From Luzula sylvatica (taxonomy: Eukaryota; Streptophyta; Magnoliopsida; Poales; Juncaceae), in contig OX326956.1 in the NCBI GenBank assembly GCA_946800325.1, positions 46,664,052 to 46,728,051 of the forward strand: a DNA stretch of 64,000 nt. The letters run 5' to 3'. How positions within the stretch are numbered: the first letter of the stretch is position 1; every line of letters starts with the position of its first letter. This document shows, piece by piece, positions 35,352 through 47,529 of this stretch. Position numbers and translations under genes: made by a program. The notes below the pieces were generated by a model. The model did not search any database. It was not told where the DNA came from and saw nothing but the letters and a program-made list of their open reading frames with translations.

Positions 35352-37815
35352 TGATAAGGGAATTTTTCATCACTTTTTACATGCACAAACTATAGAATTT
35401 AAATACTTAAATATGATTAAAGTATACCAAATATTCATAATTCCAATTTATTGAGATTAAATACTTTAAATTGTGTTTTTGTATTAATGTCAGGTGAAAA
35501 GTGCAATATCTCACAAAACCAGGACTGTGGAGGGATCGGTCTCGTCGTGCCGATCGATTTGATATATCATATGATGATATTTGATGCAATCATGAGAGAG
35601 AAATCGAGCTTTTACTCCAAACGGGTCAAACTTGACTCATTCCACGAAGGAACACAAAAACCTGACGAGATTTGGCACGAAATAAAATCTTCTGTGGCAA
35701 CCAGAGTGATACAGCCCAAATAACGAGCCCAAACCCTACATACACTGACTCGCCACACGAAAGATGTACGAAAATAGCTTACACCAGGTCCCTGCCCCCA
35801 CGTGAACCGAGATGCAACCCGTTCCCCTCTCTCTTCTCTGACCCACCACATACAGGACCACGTAAAATAATCCGCAGTAAATCCTGACCTCTGACTGGTC
35901 AATCTTCCAGGATCTTAAATCCTCTGTGGTTGTCTCGATCGTAGCAACTGTGCAGTGACCCGTAAGATACTCTCCTTGATTCGACACACAAGAAGCTGCA
36001 CGACTCGAGGTACAGAATAATAACCCGCTGACCAGTCAATGGTTATTTTCTCCAGATCTTATGTGGCGAGTGAAATCTGTGATCTACGCTGTGTGTCCTC
36101 TGGCTCTCCCATTCACGCGGTAATATACGATCGGCCACAAAGTTTTGGGCGCCGAAAATCCAGACGGGTTGTTTGAACAACTTTGTTGGCTCCAACAGCC
36201 TTGAATTTCCCCTCCATTCGTTTAAAACCACACTCTCCATTTAGAACATTTAATGAAGGCACTGAACAGGCCATGGCCCACTCCTCCTCTCCGGTCACGT
36301 CTGAAATGGAGAAAATGGGAGGAATTGAACTGATTTTCGGATGGATTTAAATGATTTAATCTGGATCTGAGACAAAGATGTTCAGGGGTATTTTTGGGTT
36401 TTCTCATTCGTTAGTTGGCCAAATTGGATGAAATTTGGACCATTGGATTCATTGCCTCTGGCTTTACCTACCCATGCAAGTTGCAATCTGAGATCTGAAA
36501 ATTTTCGGACTCTTTTTCCCCCCTTTTTCTCCTATAAATAAGGTCCAAGTTCTCCCTCTCAAATCATCCATTCTACCCACTCTCTCACCTGATCAAGAAA
36601 TCCATTGATTCTTGAATCTCCATCTCTCCCAAGCTCTCTAGCTTCTCAAGCTCATCTTTGAGCCATTTTTGCCGAGAAGATCGTGTCGACGCACGGTTTC
36701 CGAGGCCGCTCCGAGGATCGATCCTCTCTCTCTCAAGCTCCCAAAGTTTCTCTCCTCCTCCTCTCATGTCCTTTCAAGGTGTGAAGACTCGAGGACCTCG
36801 CCAAGATTCGATCTTGGACTTCACTCTCTTCTTTTTCGGTACTCTCTTTTACAATTGTTGCGTTTTAATTGGAAAAATATTAGATTTGAATAAACTCTGA
36901 TTGTAGATCTGTTATATTTGATAAAATAGAATTTGTAGAATTTTTGTGGATTTTATTTCGTAATTTTCCTATTTTTCCTTTGTGAAATACTCGATTGTTT
37001 TGTGCTGTTTTGTTAATTCCATTTAAAATAGAAAATTACTCAAAAATAAGTCTTTCTCAATATCACTGTTTAGATCTAGATCTGTAGTTTAATATAGTTT
37101 TTGAATAAATCAATTTCCTGCAATTTTCTATTTGTTATTGATTTTACAAAATCAGCCTGTTAAGGAGTAAACTGTAAATTGATGAAAAATCTTAATTCTG
37201 GACCTCATTGTCTGTGCTGTTTGGATCAATTGTAGAACCGTTTAAATTCCTAATTTCACTAGAAACTTTATATCTGATATCACTCTTGAATTAGGATTTT
37301 TATTGAGTTTGTTTGATATAATTTTCGATTTGATATGAATTTCTGAAAACTGCCTCTCAATAAAAATCTTTCTGGACCTTTTCGTGATCTTCCAGGGGCC
37401 TATTTGAAATTTGCTCGTTACTTTTTACTGAAAGCTCAAAATTGTGAACTTTTTGTGCCACTGGTCTCATTATTGAATTTTGAATCTCTGTACCAATTTT
37501 TAGACCTTTTCTCAAGATTTATAAATTGTAAGGTTCATTTAATGCCTCGTGATCTGTGCATCGCAACAAATTGAAAATTGTGAATTTTAAAGTGAAACTT
37601 TGACCATCCTTGTGGAGTTAAGACCAGAATTGTGACTGAATATTGGGTGTTTTAGACACTAAGAACACTTCTTGAAATTAGAATATCGTTTATGCGCAAA
37701 ATTTCCTTGGAACGAACCTCTACTTAGCCTATTCTAGTAGTTGTTTAAAAATAAATTTTGAGTAACTCGCAAGATTGAATTTACACATTTTAACGACCTA
37801 TTTTGCGATTTATCA
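35352..37815 (+). mobile_element. Large solo LTR (TGATAAGG...TTTATCA) with ACTTT duplication
   Basis: It lies within the RNase H region of copia copy 1. ACTTT occurs at both edges (35347-35351, 37816-37820). The corresponding unfilled site is visible in copia copy 2 near 52640-52655, where the two flanks are contiguous. Length is 2464 bp, with TG...CA ends, a TATA box CCTATAAATAAG near 36533, and no coding region or second LTR. Its TGATAAG start and TATA context resemble the solo LTR at 58939, so the two probably belong to one family. Confidence 0.8.
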
Positions 37816-39449
37816 ACTTTCGATCACAAAGTGTGTACATGTTTTGCTTAAACGAAAACACGGTTATGTGGAAAGGTTCCACAAGACCAATAATTTATGA
37901 TTCTATTTACGGAGGCGAGTATATTGTGGTTATTAATCACAAAAGGAAGCGGTATGGATCAATGATGCATGACCAAACTCGAGTAGTCACGAGTTATCGG
38001 ATTTATGATTGTGTATTGCGTGAGACGCAATAGTACAAGCCAAAATGCCAAGGTCACGACCACTTATAGCCAATACTCAGAAAAATTTTATTTGATCCAT
38101 GAAATTTTGTGAAATGATGTGATCGTAGGTATTGGAAATGTTCCAAACCTGATGATGATTAACACTAGCGGGAACGTGCGGACCCGTTTACAAAACCGCT
38201 CTCTCTAGTCGCGCGTGACTGTCATGCGATGACTATGGGTATGAGATATCTAGAGGAGGAAGAAGAGAGTAGAGTGTAGTTATCTAATACGATAGTCCTC
38301 GCAGGTTATGGGTATGGAGATACCCATAGGTAAACGTTGTATCACCCAAATACTTAATCCATATGAATGCATCCCTTTTAAAAATTTTGTTTACTTAAAT
38401 TTTTTATGCATTAAAATGAAATATGAAAATTGTGTGCAGGTTGTGTAATTTGATTACATGAATCCTGATTTGAGCTTGTGTGGACGCCGGCATAATTGAG
38501 GATTATGTGCAGCAAAACCGTCACACCTAAAGTTTCATTTCTAAACATTCCTAGTCGCGGGTCAGTTTGCTTAAGAGAGAAGCATTTCTATTAAAAGGGA
38601 ATAGACTGAATGCGTACACTAGTACGTTAGCCGAGGAGATGATTATGTTTTGCTAATCATGGGACAAAGGTGTTTGTCGAATCGGGAACGTAGATATATG
38701 CAAGGTGACATATATTGGATATGACCGAAGCCGCGAGACCATGACATGGTTTAGTCATTATGGATGGACTCGCGACGAGTAGGGTATTAGGTTCTTCATA
38801 CTTTAGGGGACCATTGATTGCGTTACGTGCGTAACACAATGCTTTGATACGATCTTACGCTCACCTTAACATGGAGTTAAAACGGTCATCATTGGGTATT
38901 GTCCGAAACACGGAATTCAATGTGAGTCTCCAAGATAGGAATTGTTTATTCCGAAAGGAAGAGATATCTCTTAGGCCGCTCGATGAATTGATTAACGAAA
39001 ACCATGGCCACAGTCAATGATATTAATGGTTAATATCGATTGAAATTGTTAACTCAATTCGGAAACGATGAATAAGTATAGTTAATCAAAATATAAGGAT
39101 GACTACCACCATGCCTTTTGATTAACGGATATCACTAACAAGAGAACTAATAACCGTTATTCGAGATAGGCACAATGATCACAATCATTTTTCGTGTTAA
39201 CATGGGTAGCCATGATGGAGTGACTAGATCCCGCTCATGGGCTTGTAGTGCTTTGGAAACAGCCTACTTCCATCGTTAACCGAACATACATGGTCACACA
39301 ACGAGTCGTACTAAATCGGGCTTGATTATAAAGTTGGCACATAAGATGTGCATAGCTTGGTATTTGATACGCAAGCTATATTCTCTAAAATCGTGCATAT
39401 TGGATATGCATGAGTACCTTTTAGGTAGATCTGAAATTGAGTGGGAGAC

Positions 39450-39945
39450 TGAAGGAAATACAGTTTCAGGATCAACCGTAAAAGTGTACACAAGGATAAA
39501 CGAACGTACGCGTCCGTATGCATAAGAAACAGTTTGGTAAAACTGGCATAACGTTCCGTGAGAAACTCCAATTTGAATGGTTAAAATTGGGTTAGATAGA
39601 TAATAAGAGTATCTAGAACTTTCATATAGAAATATTGTTCATTTGAGCGAAGTATCAGTATCGTTTTAATGGAATACCGAAAGGGTGCGACTGTTTGACA
39701 TAGAGTTAGTAAAACGTCTGTAACTTTCGTATCCGAACTCCAATTGGGCCAGATCCAATTGGGTTGGAAAGATAATAAGATTATCCACAACTTTTGTGAA
39801 TGTTCAAAGTCGTTTGGGACGATTTAATATTTTCGTTTCAACAGAATACTTTCTTAAAGGGTGTCTGCAGTTTTCTGCGTGAAATGGTGTATATTGGATA
39901 TACATGCCTTTTGGCCCATCCTTATCCTATATGATATAAATAGGA

Positions 39946-40027
<82 letters not shown>

Positions 40028-40585
40028 GACCAGATCATTCAGACCAATCTATGGTATTATTCAGAATATTCCAGAAATATAGAGAGACATGTTTCTAGGG
40101 AGCGAAAGATTGCGAAGAGAGAAAACCGAGAAAAAGAGTTTTTCTCGGTGTAGAGAATCGATCTAATCAAGCAAGTTCACTGGTGCAGCGTCTAGGCAGT
40201 TGCACCCGCGACCGACGAACTCCGACTCACGGTGGATACAAGTAGAGGAGCGACACTTGTGGCTCTCTGATTGTGATCAAACCGAAGGTGCAAAACTGTT
40301 GGCTGTGGAAGAGTGTGGACGTGGTACGCACGAAAGACAACTGGAGGCGTGTCAAGACGGTGGGAGACGTGTGGTATGGGACGCACGGGCTAGTCACCAA
40401 CGTGACACCGGAGAAGGAAAGGATGCGAGCGATCAACCCGTCGTGCATGATCAATTTCACGCTGGTAATCGTCTATCCTTCTATTGCATCGTACCCTTGA
40501 AGTCATGACGTGATCTTGGATTTTGGGAACCGGACCGGGTCTTCATATCCACTGCGCGGGCCCGGGGATGGGTGAATTCCCAACA
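39450..40585 (+). repeat. 3' LTR of copia family A copy 1
   Basis: 1136 bp. It is longer than the 5' LTR mainly because of a longer (TC)n run (about 39952-40024). The ends are identical to those of the 5' LTR. Confidence 0.9.
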
Positions 40586-41103
40586 AAAACATCGCATTTG
40601 CTACAATCGAATAGTATTGGCTACAACTCTGTAGCAAATAAGGGATCATTAGCTACAGCTCGGTTCGCTAATAGATGTTCTTGTATCTAATGCACGACTT
40701 TTTAGCTACAACCTCTGTAGCCAATACTTACCCATAGCAAATAATTTTATTAGCTTCAGCTGACCCCCTCGCAAACAAGTCTTGGTGCCAATAATATTAT
40801 TAGCTACACAAAAAATTTCATAGCTAATACTTTTCAAATGTATTTAATGTTTGAAACTTACTTATCCCAAGTTCACGCGTGACCATATTCCATGCATTTG
40901 AGAAACTTACTTATCCACGACAGGTGAGTAGGAGCGAGAGCAAAGCTAGTTTCCAAGTCCGGAGTGGGCAAAATACCCGCGGAGTGGTGGATGGGTGAAG
41001 AGTTTGCCGGCGAGTGTTGTCTCTTCTTAGGCAGCAAGTGTTGAGAAGAAGATGCAGATGGATGAAGGTTGGCGTAAGTAGGAGGGACCGGTTTCCATTG
41101 TTG
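40586..41103 (+). mobile_element. CACTA element, subterminal repeats and interior
   Basis: Continuation of the CACTA end at 30061. From 40591 to 40830, words of the type AGCTACAAC...CTGTAGC(C)AATA occur about five times in both orientations, as is typical of CACTA subterminal repeats. From 40860 the sequence becomes GC-richer and could be captured gene sequence. It continues beyond the young copia insertion at 49167. Confidence 0.6.
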
Positions 41104-41737
41104 TGAAAGAAAATATGGCTTAAGAATTAACTTGGAAGAATTTTTATTATGTAGGCAAATCTGCAGTCAGAATTGGGCCGTTAATATTATTAGGGATTTA
41201 ACCTAATTTCAGATAATTAGGATTTAATCTAATTTCGGGCCCATTCAGACCATTCAGATAATTAGGGTTTTAACCTAATTTCGGCCCAATCCGAAAGCTC
41301 GGGTTTTAACCTAATTTTGCCTATAAATATAATTCTGATTTCGAGTTTCTCTCTCCTAAGGGCTGCCGAATTTCTGACCTAATTCAGCCAAAATTTCTTC
41401 TTTCTCCCACAGAGTTTCAAAGTGAGATCTAGAGAAAAATAGAAGAGAGATCTGAGTAATTTCTTGAGAGATATAATCGCAACACTGACTAGAACAGTTT
41501 TGGCGGTTCTGATCAGACGAAATCGAGGTGGACACAAGTAGAGGGAGTGCAAGAGCAATCCTTGGAGAAGGTTCACGAGATCTGGAGGAGAAGGCATCAC
41601 GTACTAACTTGTACGAGGTAAAATTCTTATTACTTTTCCTTTTTCGATGTTTTTCGAGTGTGATCCAGGGTAGAATTAGGTTATACATACGAAATAATTC
41701 CGCTGCAAACCTCTAAATTCGTGTGTATAATCCTACA
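41104..41737 (+). repeat. 5' LTR of the young copia element
   Basis: 634 bp, TGAAAGAA...CCTACA. TATA-like CCTATAAATATAA near 41321. It carries several copies of TTTAACCTAATTTC. Confidence 0.93.
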
Positions 41738-41759
41738 GTGGTATCAGAGCAAACGCTCG

Positions 41760-42128
41760 TTAAAACCATCGAAAATTAGATTTTCAGATTTGTAGATTAG
41801 AATTTTATAATTTGAGAAATTTTAGAATTTTTGGGCTAAATTGCAAAATTACATAATATAAATTCTGTTGAAAATTGGATTTTCAGAAAAATTAGATTTT
41901 CAGAATTAATTGTAATTATTACAGATTAGATCTGGTTAAAATTATATTTTCAGAAAAAATTAGGTTTTCAGAAAAATTAGATTTTCAGAATATATTTTGT
42001 ACAGATTAGATCTGTTGAAAATTGGTTTTTCAGAAAATTAGATTTTCACAATATATGGTAATAAATACAGATTGGATTTGTTATAAAAATTTGGATCTGT
42101 TAAATATATTTTAATAAATACAGATTTT

Positions 42129-42168
<40 letters not shown>

Positions 42169-42575
42169 GAAATTTTTCTGTCGTTTCTCGATCGAACTTG
42201 GAGTTGTGATCGTATGAACAAAATTCTGGACAACAAAAATTTTTTTCTGTCAAAAATGCCCAAAAATTTAAAATTTTCAATTTATAAATTCAATTCGGTA
42301 TAGCATATAGCCTAAAACGGGGATGATTGTTTGTGAATGTTTGTATGTGTGTTGTGATTGTTTGTATGTGTGTTGTGATTGTTTGTATGTGTGTTATGTG
42401 GGGGCCAGTGAGCTTTCCAAATTGTAAACTATTTTAATATGGGGACCGGTGAGTCTTCCAAATTGTAGTAGAATAGGTTTAGTTTTGAAAAAGGCACCTT
42501 CAAAGCAAGACGACACGAAGATTGGATCTTCAAGAAAAGACGCACAACGCGAAGATTGGATCTTCAAGAAAAGTA
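41760..42575 (+). repeat. Leader built from short duplications and a 36-A run
   Basis: ATTAGATTTTCAGAA-like units recur about ten times (41760-42130), followed by 36 consecutive A (42130-42165). Next come GATTGTTTGTATGTGTGTT three times (42328-42387), GGGRCCRGTGAGYTTTCCAA twice (about 42402-42468) and CGAAGATTGGATCTTCAAGA twice (about 42517-42575). Confidence 0.75.
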
Positions 42576-42793
42576 CAAGATCATCTTGGGTTTTAGGGTT
42601 GGGAATTTAGGGTTTTATGATTGCTCATAAAACTAAAAGGCCTATATGCTATACCGTACAATATTTTATTTTTTGTTTTATGCATGAATAAAATAAAAGT
42701 TCAGTAAATGATTTTATTAAAAGAAAATCCTCCCACGTAATTATCAAGTAAAATGCCTCCCAAAGTGGAACCTTCGAAACTAATATTTGTTTA

Positions 42794-42904
42794 TTTGTGT
42801 TGCATGGCCATAGTCTGACAAAAAAATTTCAAATACGTAGCATTGAAGGCATGCATTGATTAGGAGTTGACGTGTTGCATGGCTTTAGTCTGGCATGTCA
42901 ATTC
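42794..42904 (+). repeat. Two leader hairpins of the shared-loop type, young copia
   Basis: The second hairpin pairs 42864-42874 with 42894-42904, 11 pairs including two G-U, around the 19-nt loop TTGCATGGCTTTAGTCTGG. The first pairs 42794-42798 with 42818-42822 around TTGCATGGCCATAGTCTG. The stem sequences differ. Confidence 0.7.
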
Positions 42905-43294
42905 GCTAATTGAATGATACTCCATTTGTGGTTTGGACTTGACCAATTAACTAGCTAGGCTAGTATTTGGGGCAAGGAGTGAGGAACACATACTCTGGTT
43001 TTGAGTTGGACTCAATACCGGACCTCGCGAATAAAGCAAGAATCGTCTTAGAGATGATTGGACTTCGTCCTACCCGACGTGACATATCTTCTGAGTTGTT
43101 GGCCATAGTCACTTTAGAAATACGTTACATAGGGATCTTGTCCATTATGAGATTTAAGGTATCGAATCTCCGTTTCAATAGTGGGGGCTATTTGAAATGA
43201 TAAAATAATGGGTATTTCAAGTTGTTTAAAAATGAATTTAATATATGAAAGATCACGCTATTAATTACATTATTTTTCAAAAATTGTAGATTTA

Positions 43295-43993
43295 ATGGCT
43301 TTACCAAGTAATAACCGCTTTAGTTTGCGTTCCATTTTGGAAAAGGAACGAATGAACGGAAAGAACTTTCTCGACTGGCAGAGGAATCTGGGATTCGTTC
43401 TGAAACAGGAAGGAAAGGCACACGTCTTGGAGACGCCTATCCCTCCTGTGCCAGGGGATGAAGCAACTGGGGATGCCATATTCGAATATCAGGCCATGAT
43501 GGACGATTCGAATGATGTCACATGCCTCATGTTGGCTACTATGACTCCTGAATATCAAATCCAGTTTGAGAAACAGGATGCATACGAGATTATGAAACAA
43601 CTCAGGGAGATATTTCAGGTTCAAGCAAGGGTGGAGAAGTATCAAGCTCTTGGCAATGCGACGCAATGCAAGATGCAAGAGGGTACACCCGTTAGCTCGC
43701 ATCTTCTCAAGATGAAAGGATATTTCGATCATCTTGAGAGGCTTGGCATGAAATTCGAGATGGAGTTACAAACTGATTTGATCATGTTGTCACTTCCACC
43801 GAGTTTCGATTCGTTCATTTCGCATTTCCACATGTCAGACATGAAAAGGACCATTCCCCAGCTTTTCGGAATGCTCAGAACATTCGAAAGTGACATGAAA
43901 CCGCGGTACATGAAGTCTAGGACTTCGGAGGTATTGGTGGTTCAAGGGAAGAGTCGAAACAATGGGAACAAGAACAAGAAGAGGAAGGCATAG
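43295..43993 (+). CDS. Copia Gag, capsid part, ends at an in-frame TAG
   Basis: 232 residues starting MALPSNNRFSLRSILEKERM. It has the UBN2/gag-type capsid fold pattern (FLDWQRNLGFVLKQ, YEIMKQLREIF) and a basic tail KSRNNGNKNKKRKA. It stops at TAG 43991-43993, but the same frame continues into the zinc knuckle, so this is probably an interrupted polyprotein and not a separate gene. Programmed readthrough is possible but not supported by anything seen. Confidence 0.88.
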   Translation: MALPSNNRFSLRSILEKERMNGKNFLDWQRNLGFVLKQEGKAHVLETPIPPVPGDEATGDAIFEYQAMMDDSNDVTCLMLATMTPEYQIQFEKQDAYEIMKQLREIFQVQARVEKYQALGNATQCKMQEGTPVSSHLLKMKGYFDHLERLGMKFEMELQTDLIMLSLPPSFDSFISHFHMSDMKRTIPQLFGMLRTFESDMKPRYMKSRTSEVLVVQGKSRNNGNKNKKRKA

Positions 43994-44554
43994 GGCAACA
44001 AGGTTGCGCCTAAGCCAGTGAGCAAGAAAGCCAAGGATGACAAGAAGTGTTTCCACTGTCTCAAGGAGGGGCATTGGAAGCGTGATTGCGAGATCTTCTT
44101 GAGGGAGAGCAAGCAAAAGACCGCTTCCTCGGACACACCGGCATCAGGTATTTCCGTTATCGATTCTTATTTCTTTACTTTATCATCATGGGTGTTGGAC
44201 ACTGGATGTGGGACTCATATTTGTAATAATATGCAGGGCCTAAGAAGTAGAAGATCGTTGATTCGTGGCGAAGTTGATTTACGCGTCGGGAATGGAGCTC
44301 GAGTAGCAGCATTAGCCGAAGGGACGTATGATTTAACTTTGCCAAATGGACTTATTTTAGTTTTGAATAATTGTTGTTATGTACCTACTTTGAGTAGGAA
44401 TATTATTTCTGTTTCGAGACTTATTGCGGATGGATATGAATTAGTTATTGGTACTAATGATTGTTTTATTCGCAAGAATGACATTTTCTTTAGTAATGTT
44501 CTAGTTGAAAATGGTTTATATGTCTTGGATTTAGAAAATAACAACAATAATTAG
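43994..44554 (+). pseudogene. Copia zinc knuckle and protease, same frame, ends at a second TAG
   Basis: Continues the Gag frame. A CCHC knuckle (CX2CX4HX4C, CFHCLKEGHWKRDC) is at 44048-44089. The aspartic protease motif WVLDTGCGTHICNN follows, with its DTG at 44198-44206. The frame closes at TAG 44552-44554. Confidence 0.85.
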
Positions 44555-46369
44555 TCCATTTATAACATAAATACCACTCAAACAAATGAAACATACTCAT
44601 GGCATTGTCGTCTCGGACACATAAACGAGAAACGCATTGCTAGACTCCAAAAGGATGGAGTACTAGATTCTTTTGATTTAAAGTCAATAGAAAATTGCGA
44701 ATCTTGTTTGATGGGTAAGATGACAAAGACACCTTTTTCCAAGAAAGGAGAAAGATCGAAAGATGTGTTGGCCCTCATACATTCCGATGTATGTGGACCG
44801 ATGAGTGTCGAGGCTAGAAATGGGTATCGCTACTTCGTGGCTTTTACTGACGATTATAGTAGATATGGATATCTCTACTTAATGCGTCACAAAAGTGAAA
44901 CTTTTGAGAAATTCAAAGAGTTTCAACACGAGGTAGAACTTCAACTGGGCAAGAAAGTAAAAGCCATTCGATCGGATCGAGGTGGCGAATACTTGAGCTA
45001 TGAGTTTGAGGACTATCTTCGAGATTGTGGTATAGTATCACAATGGACTCCACCCGGTACACCCCAATGGAATGGAGTGTCCGAGAGGAGGAATCGGACT
45101 TTGTTAGACATGGTTCCCTCGATGATGAGTCGAACAGATTTGCCAAAGTCATTTTGGGGTTTCGCGCTTCAAACGGCCGCTCATATACTGAATAGAGTTC
45201 CGTCCAAATCGGTTGACAAGACACCATATGAGTTATGGCATGACAAGGTGCCATCATTGTCTTATCTTAAGATTTGGGGTTGCGAGGCATACGTCAAAAG
45301 GTTATTGACGGAAAAACTCGAGCCAAGATCAGACAAGTGTTTATTTGTGGGGTATCCTCAAGAAACAAGAGGATACTACTTTTACTTGCCAAGCGAAAAC
45401 AAGGTTTTCGTGGCTCGACGTGGACACTTCTTAGAGAAGGAATTCCTAGATCGTCAAGCCAGTGGGAGTAAAATTGATCTCGAAGAAATTCGAGAACCAC
45501 AAAGTGAACAGGTTGATTTGGAACAAGATTCTGAGTTACCATTGGATGGTGAACCAGAATCCAATACACAAGCTCTACGTAGATCTGGTAGGATTCGTCA
45601 AGAACCTGAGAGATATGGATTTCTCATTAGTAATGACGATGATGAGTTGACTCTAGATGATGAGCCAACCTCCTACAAAGGTGCTATGTCTAGTTTGGAT
45701 TCCTCGAAATGGCATGACGCCATGAAAACCGAGATCCAGTCCATGTATGATAATAAGGTTTGGAATCTTATTGATCTACCTAATGGTGCTAAGACCGTTG
45801 GGTGCAAATGGGTTTTCAAGAAGAAAACCGACATGGATGGTAATGTACACACTTTTAAAGCAAGACTGGTGGCGAAAGGTTTCAAGCAAATTCATGGTAT
45901 AGACTATGATGAAACGTTTTCCCCAGTAGCCATGTTTAAAAGTATTCGCATTCTTCTAGCGATAGCTGCATATCACGATTATGAGATATGGCAGATGGAT
46001 GTCAAAACCGCTTTCCTTAACGGGAACCTTACCGAGGATGTGTATATGACACAACCCGAGGGTTTTGTCGATCCAAAGAATACGAATAAAGTGTGCAAGC
46101 TTATGAGATCCATTTATGGATTAAAACAAGCATCTCGTGCGTGGAACATACGATTCGATGAGGTTATCGCAAAGTATGGTTTCATTCAAAATATCGAGGA
46201 ACCTTGTGTATACAAGAAATTCAGTGGGAGTTCGGTTGTATTCCTCATCTTGTACGTGGACGACATCTTACTCATTGGAAATGACATCCCGATGCTTAAC
46301 CAGGACGACATCTTACGCAATGAAGGACTTAGGAGAAGCTGCCTATATTTTAGGTGTGAAGATCTATAG
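44555..46369 (+). pseudogene. Copia integrase and reverse transcriptase, frameshifted at the end
   Basis: The same frame again: GAG-pre-integrase HCRLGH near 44605, the integrase core from DVCGPM to TPPGTPQWNGVSERRNR (about 44780-45110), then the reverse transcriptase with YVDD at 46253-46264. About 30 bp after YVDD the frame is lost. The sequence GACGACATCTTAC occurs at 46259-46271 and again near 46306, and the expected segment before MKDLGEAAYILG is missing. This points to a repair event between short repeats. Confidence 0.88.
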
Positions 46370-47228
46370 AGATAGATCGAGGAGACTTCTCGGACTAAGT
46401 CAAAGTACATATATTGACAAAGTGATAACTAGGTTTCACATGGAGCAATCCAAGAAAGGATTTCTGCCAATGTCACATGGCATCACTCTCACTAAGGCTC
46501 AGTGTCCTTCAACGGACGCTGAACGTGAGCGAATGAGTCGGATCCCATACGCTTCGGCTATAGGATCGATCATGTATGCCATGATATGTACTATACCAGA
46601 TGTCGCATATGCGTTGAGTGTGACTTCCCGCTATCAGTCTGATCCCGGGGAAGCTCACTGGTCCGCAGTCAAGAGCGTTCTTAAGTATCTCAGGAATACT
46701 AAAGATATGTTTCTTGTCTATGGTGGTTCGGAAGGAGATCTGATTATCCAAGGATATACAGATGCTAGTTTCCAAACTTGCCCGGACGATTTCCAATCTC
46801 AAAGTGGTTACGTCTTTACGCTCAATGGCGGAGCTGTTGTTTGGAAAAGCTCCAAACAGAAGACGGTGGCTGATTCTACAACTGAAGCGGAATACATCGC
46901 GGCTTCTGAAGCCGCGAAGGAGGCTGTCTGGCTACCACAGTTCGTGATGGAACTTGGCGTTATGCCAAGTATCTCGGGTCCCATGGATGTCTATTGTGAC
47001 AATAACGGAGCAATAGCACAATCTAAGGAACCGCGAGCGCATCATCGGTCCAAACATGTACTCCGGCATTACCACTTGATTCGTGAGATTACGAAGAGAG
47101 GTGACGTGAAAATAATGAAGATACCTACTGAGGATAACGTGGCCGATCCATTTACGAAGCCACTATCACGTGCCAAGCATGAGCAGCATGCTAGGGCGAT
47201 AGGATTGGGATATCTATCGCAGTGTTAG
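46319..47228 (+). pseudogene. Copia end of reverse transcriptase and RNase H, shifted frame
   Basis: Reading resumes one frame over at MKDLGEAAYILGVKIYRD and continues to the RNase H motifs (ADSTTEAEYIAASEA, then the segment with YCDNNGAIA) and the C-terminal EHARAIGLGYL. Stop TAG at 47226-47228. The domain itself looks intact. Confidence 0.85.
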
Positions 47229-47496
47229 ATTGGGTGTTTTATTTATGTTTCTTATTTGTATAAGGGGATTTGATCTGCCTAGTGCAAGTGGGAGAACATT
47301 TATTATGCCCTAGGCGTGTTATTGGAATTGTATTTGTTTATGAGACAGATATTTATATTATTATTCATCATATGACCTAAACCTTCATATTTCAAAAATT
47401 TTAAATAACAAGAAAGTGTGTGAGAGGTTATTCGATTATAATAATCGGATAGACCTTGAGTTTTATTCTAGTTTAGTGCATCGAGTCAGTTGAGAA

Positions 47497-47529
47497 TAAT
47501 ATGTTGCATGGCCTTAGTCTGGCATATTG
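47497..47529 (+). repeat. Shared-loop hairpin in the 3' untranslated part of the young copia
   Basis: Stem 47497-47503 with 47523-47529, seven pairs including one U-G, around TTGCATGGCCTTAGTCTGG. The loop matches the leader hairpins of the same element, but the stem is different. Confidence 0.65.

Larger units (their letters stand above)
30075..40585 (+). mobile_element. Decayed full-length copia LTR retrotransposon (family A, copy 1)
   Basis: 5' LTR 30075-31176 and 3' LTR 39450-40585 both start TGAAGGAAATACAG and end CCCAACA. The perfect 5-bp duplication AAAAC flanks the element (30070-30074, 40586-40590). The primer-binding site TGGTATCAGAGC is at 31178-31189 and a GTGGGAG polypurine tract precedes the 3' LTR. 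The polyprotein survives only as fragments in copia order: GAG-pre-integrase near 33010-33080, integrase 33200-33900, reverse transcriptase 34180-34760, and RNase H from 37816. It is riddled with stops and cannot make enzymes. A solo LTR is inserted at 35352-37815. The two LTRs differ at several percent of sites by eye. Confidence 0.9.

Noticed and set aside
36658..36900. Short frames after a TATA box and CT-rich leader
   Set aside because: They sit inside the solo LTR at 35352-37815; the TATA box is the LTR promoter and no frame continues.
43991..43993. Programmed readthrough between Gag and Pol
   Set aside because: A second in-frame TAG and a frameshift follow, and plant copia elements normally have one frame; mutation is simpler.
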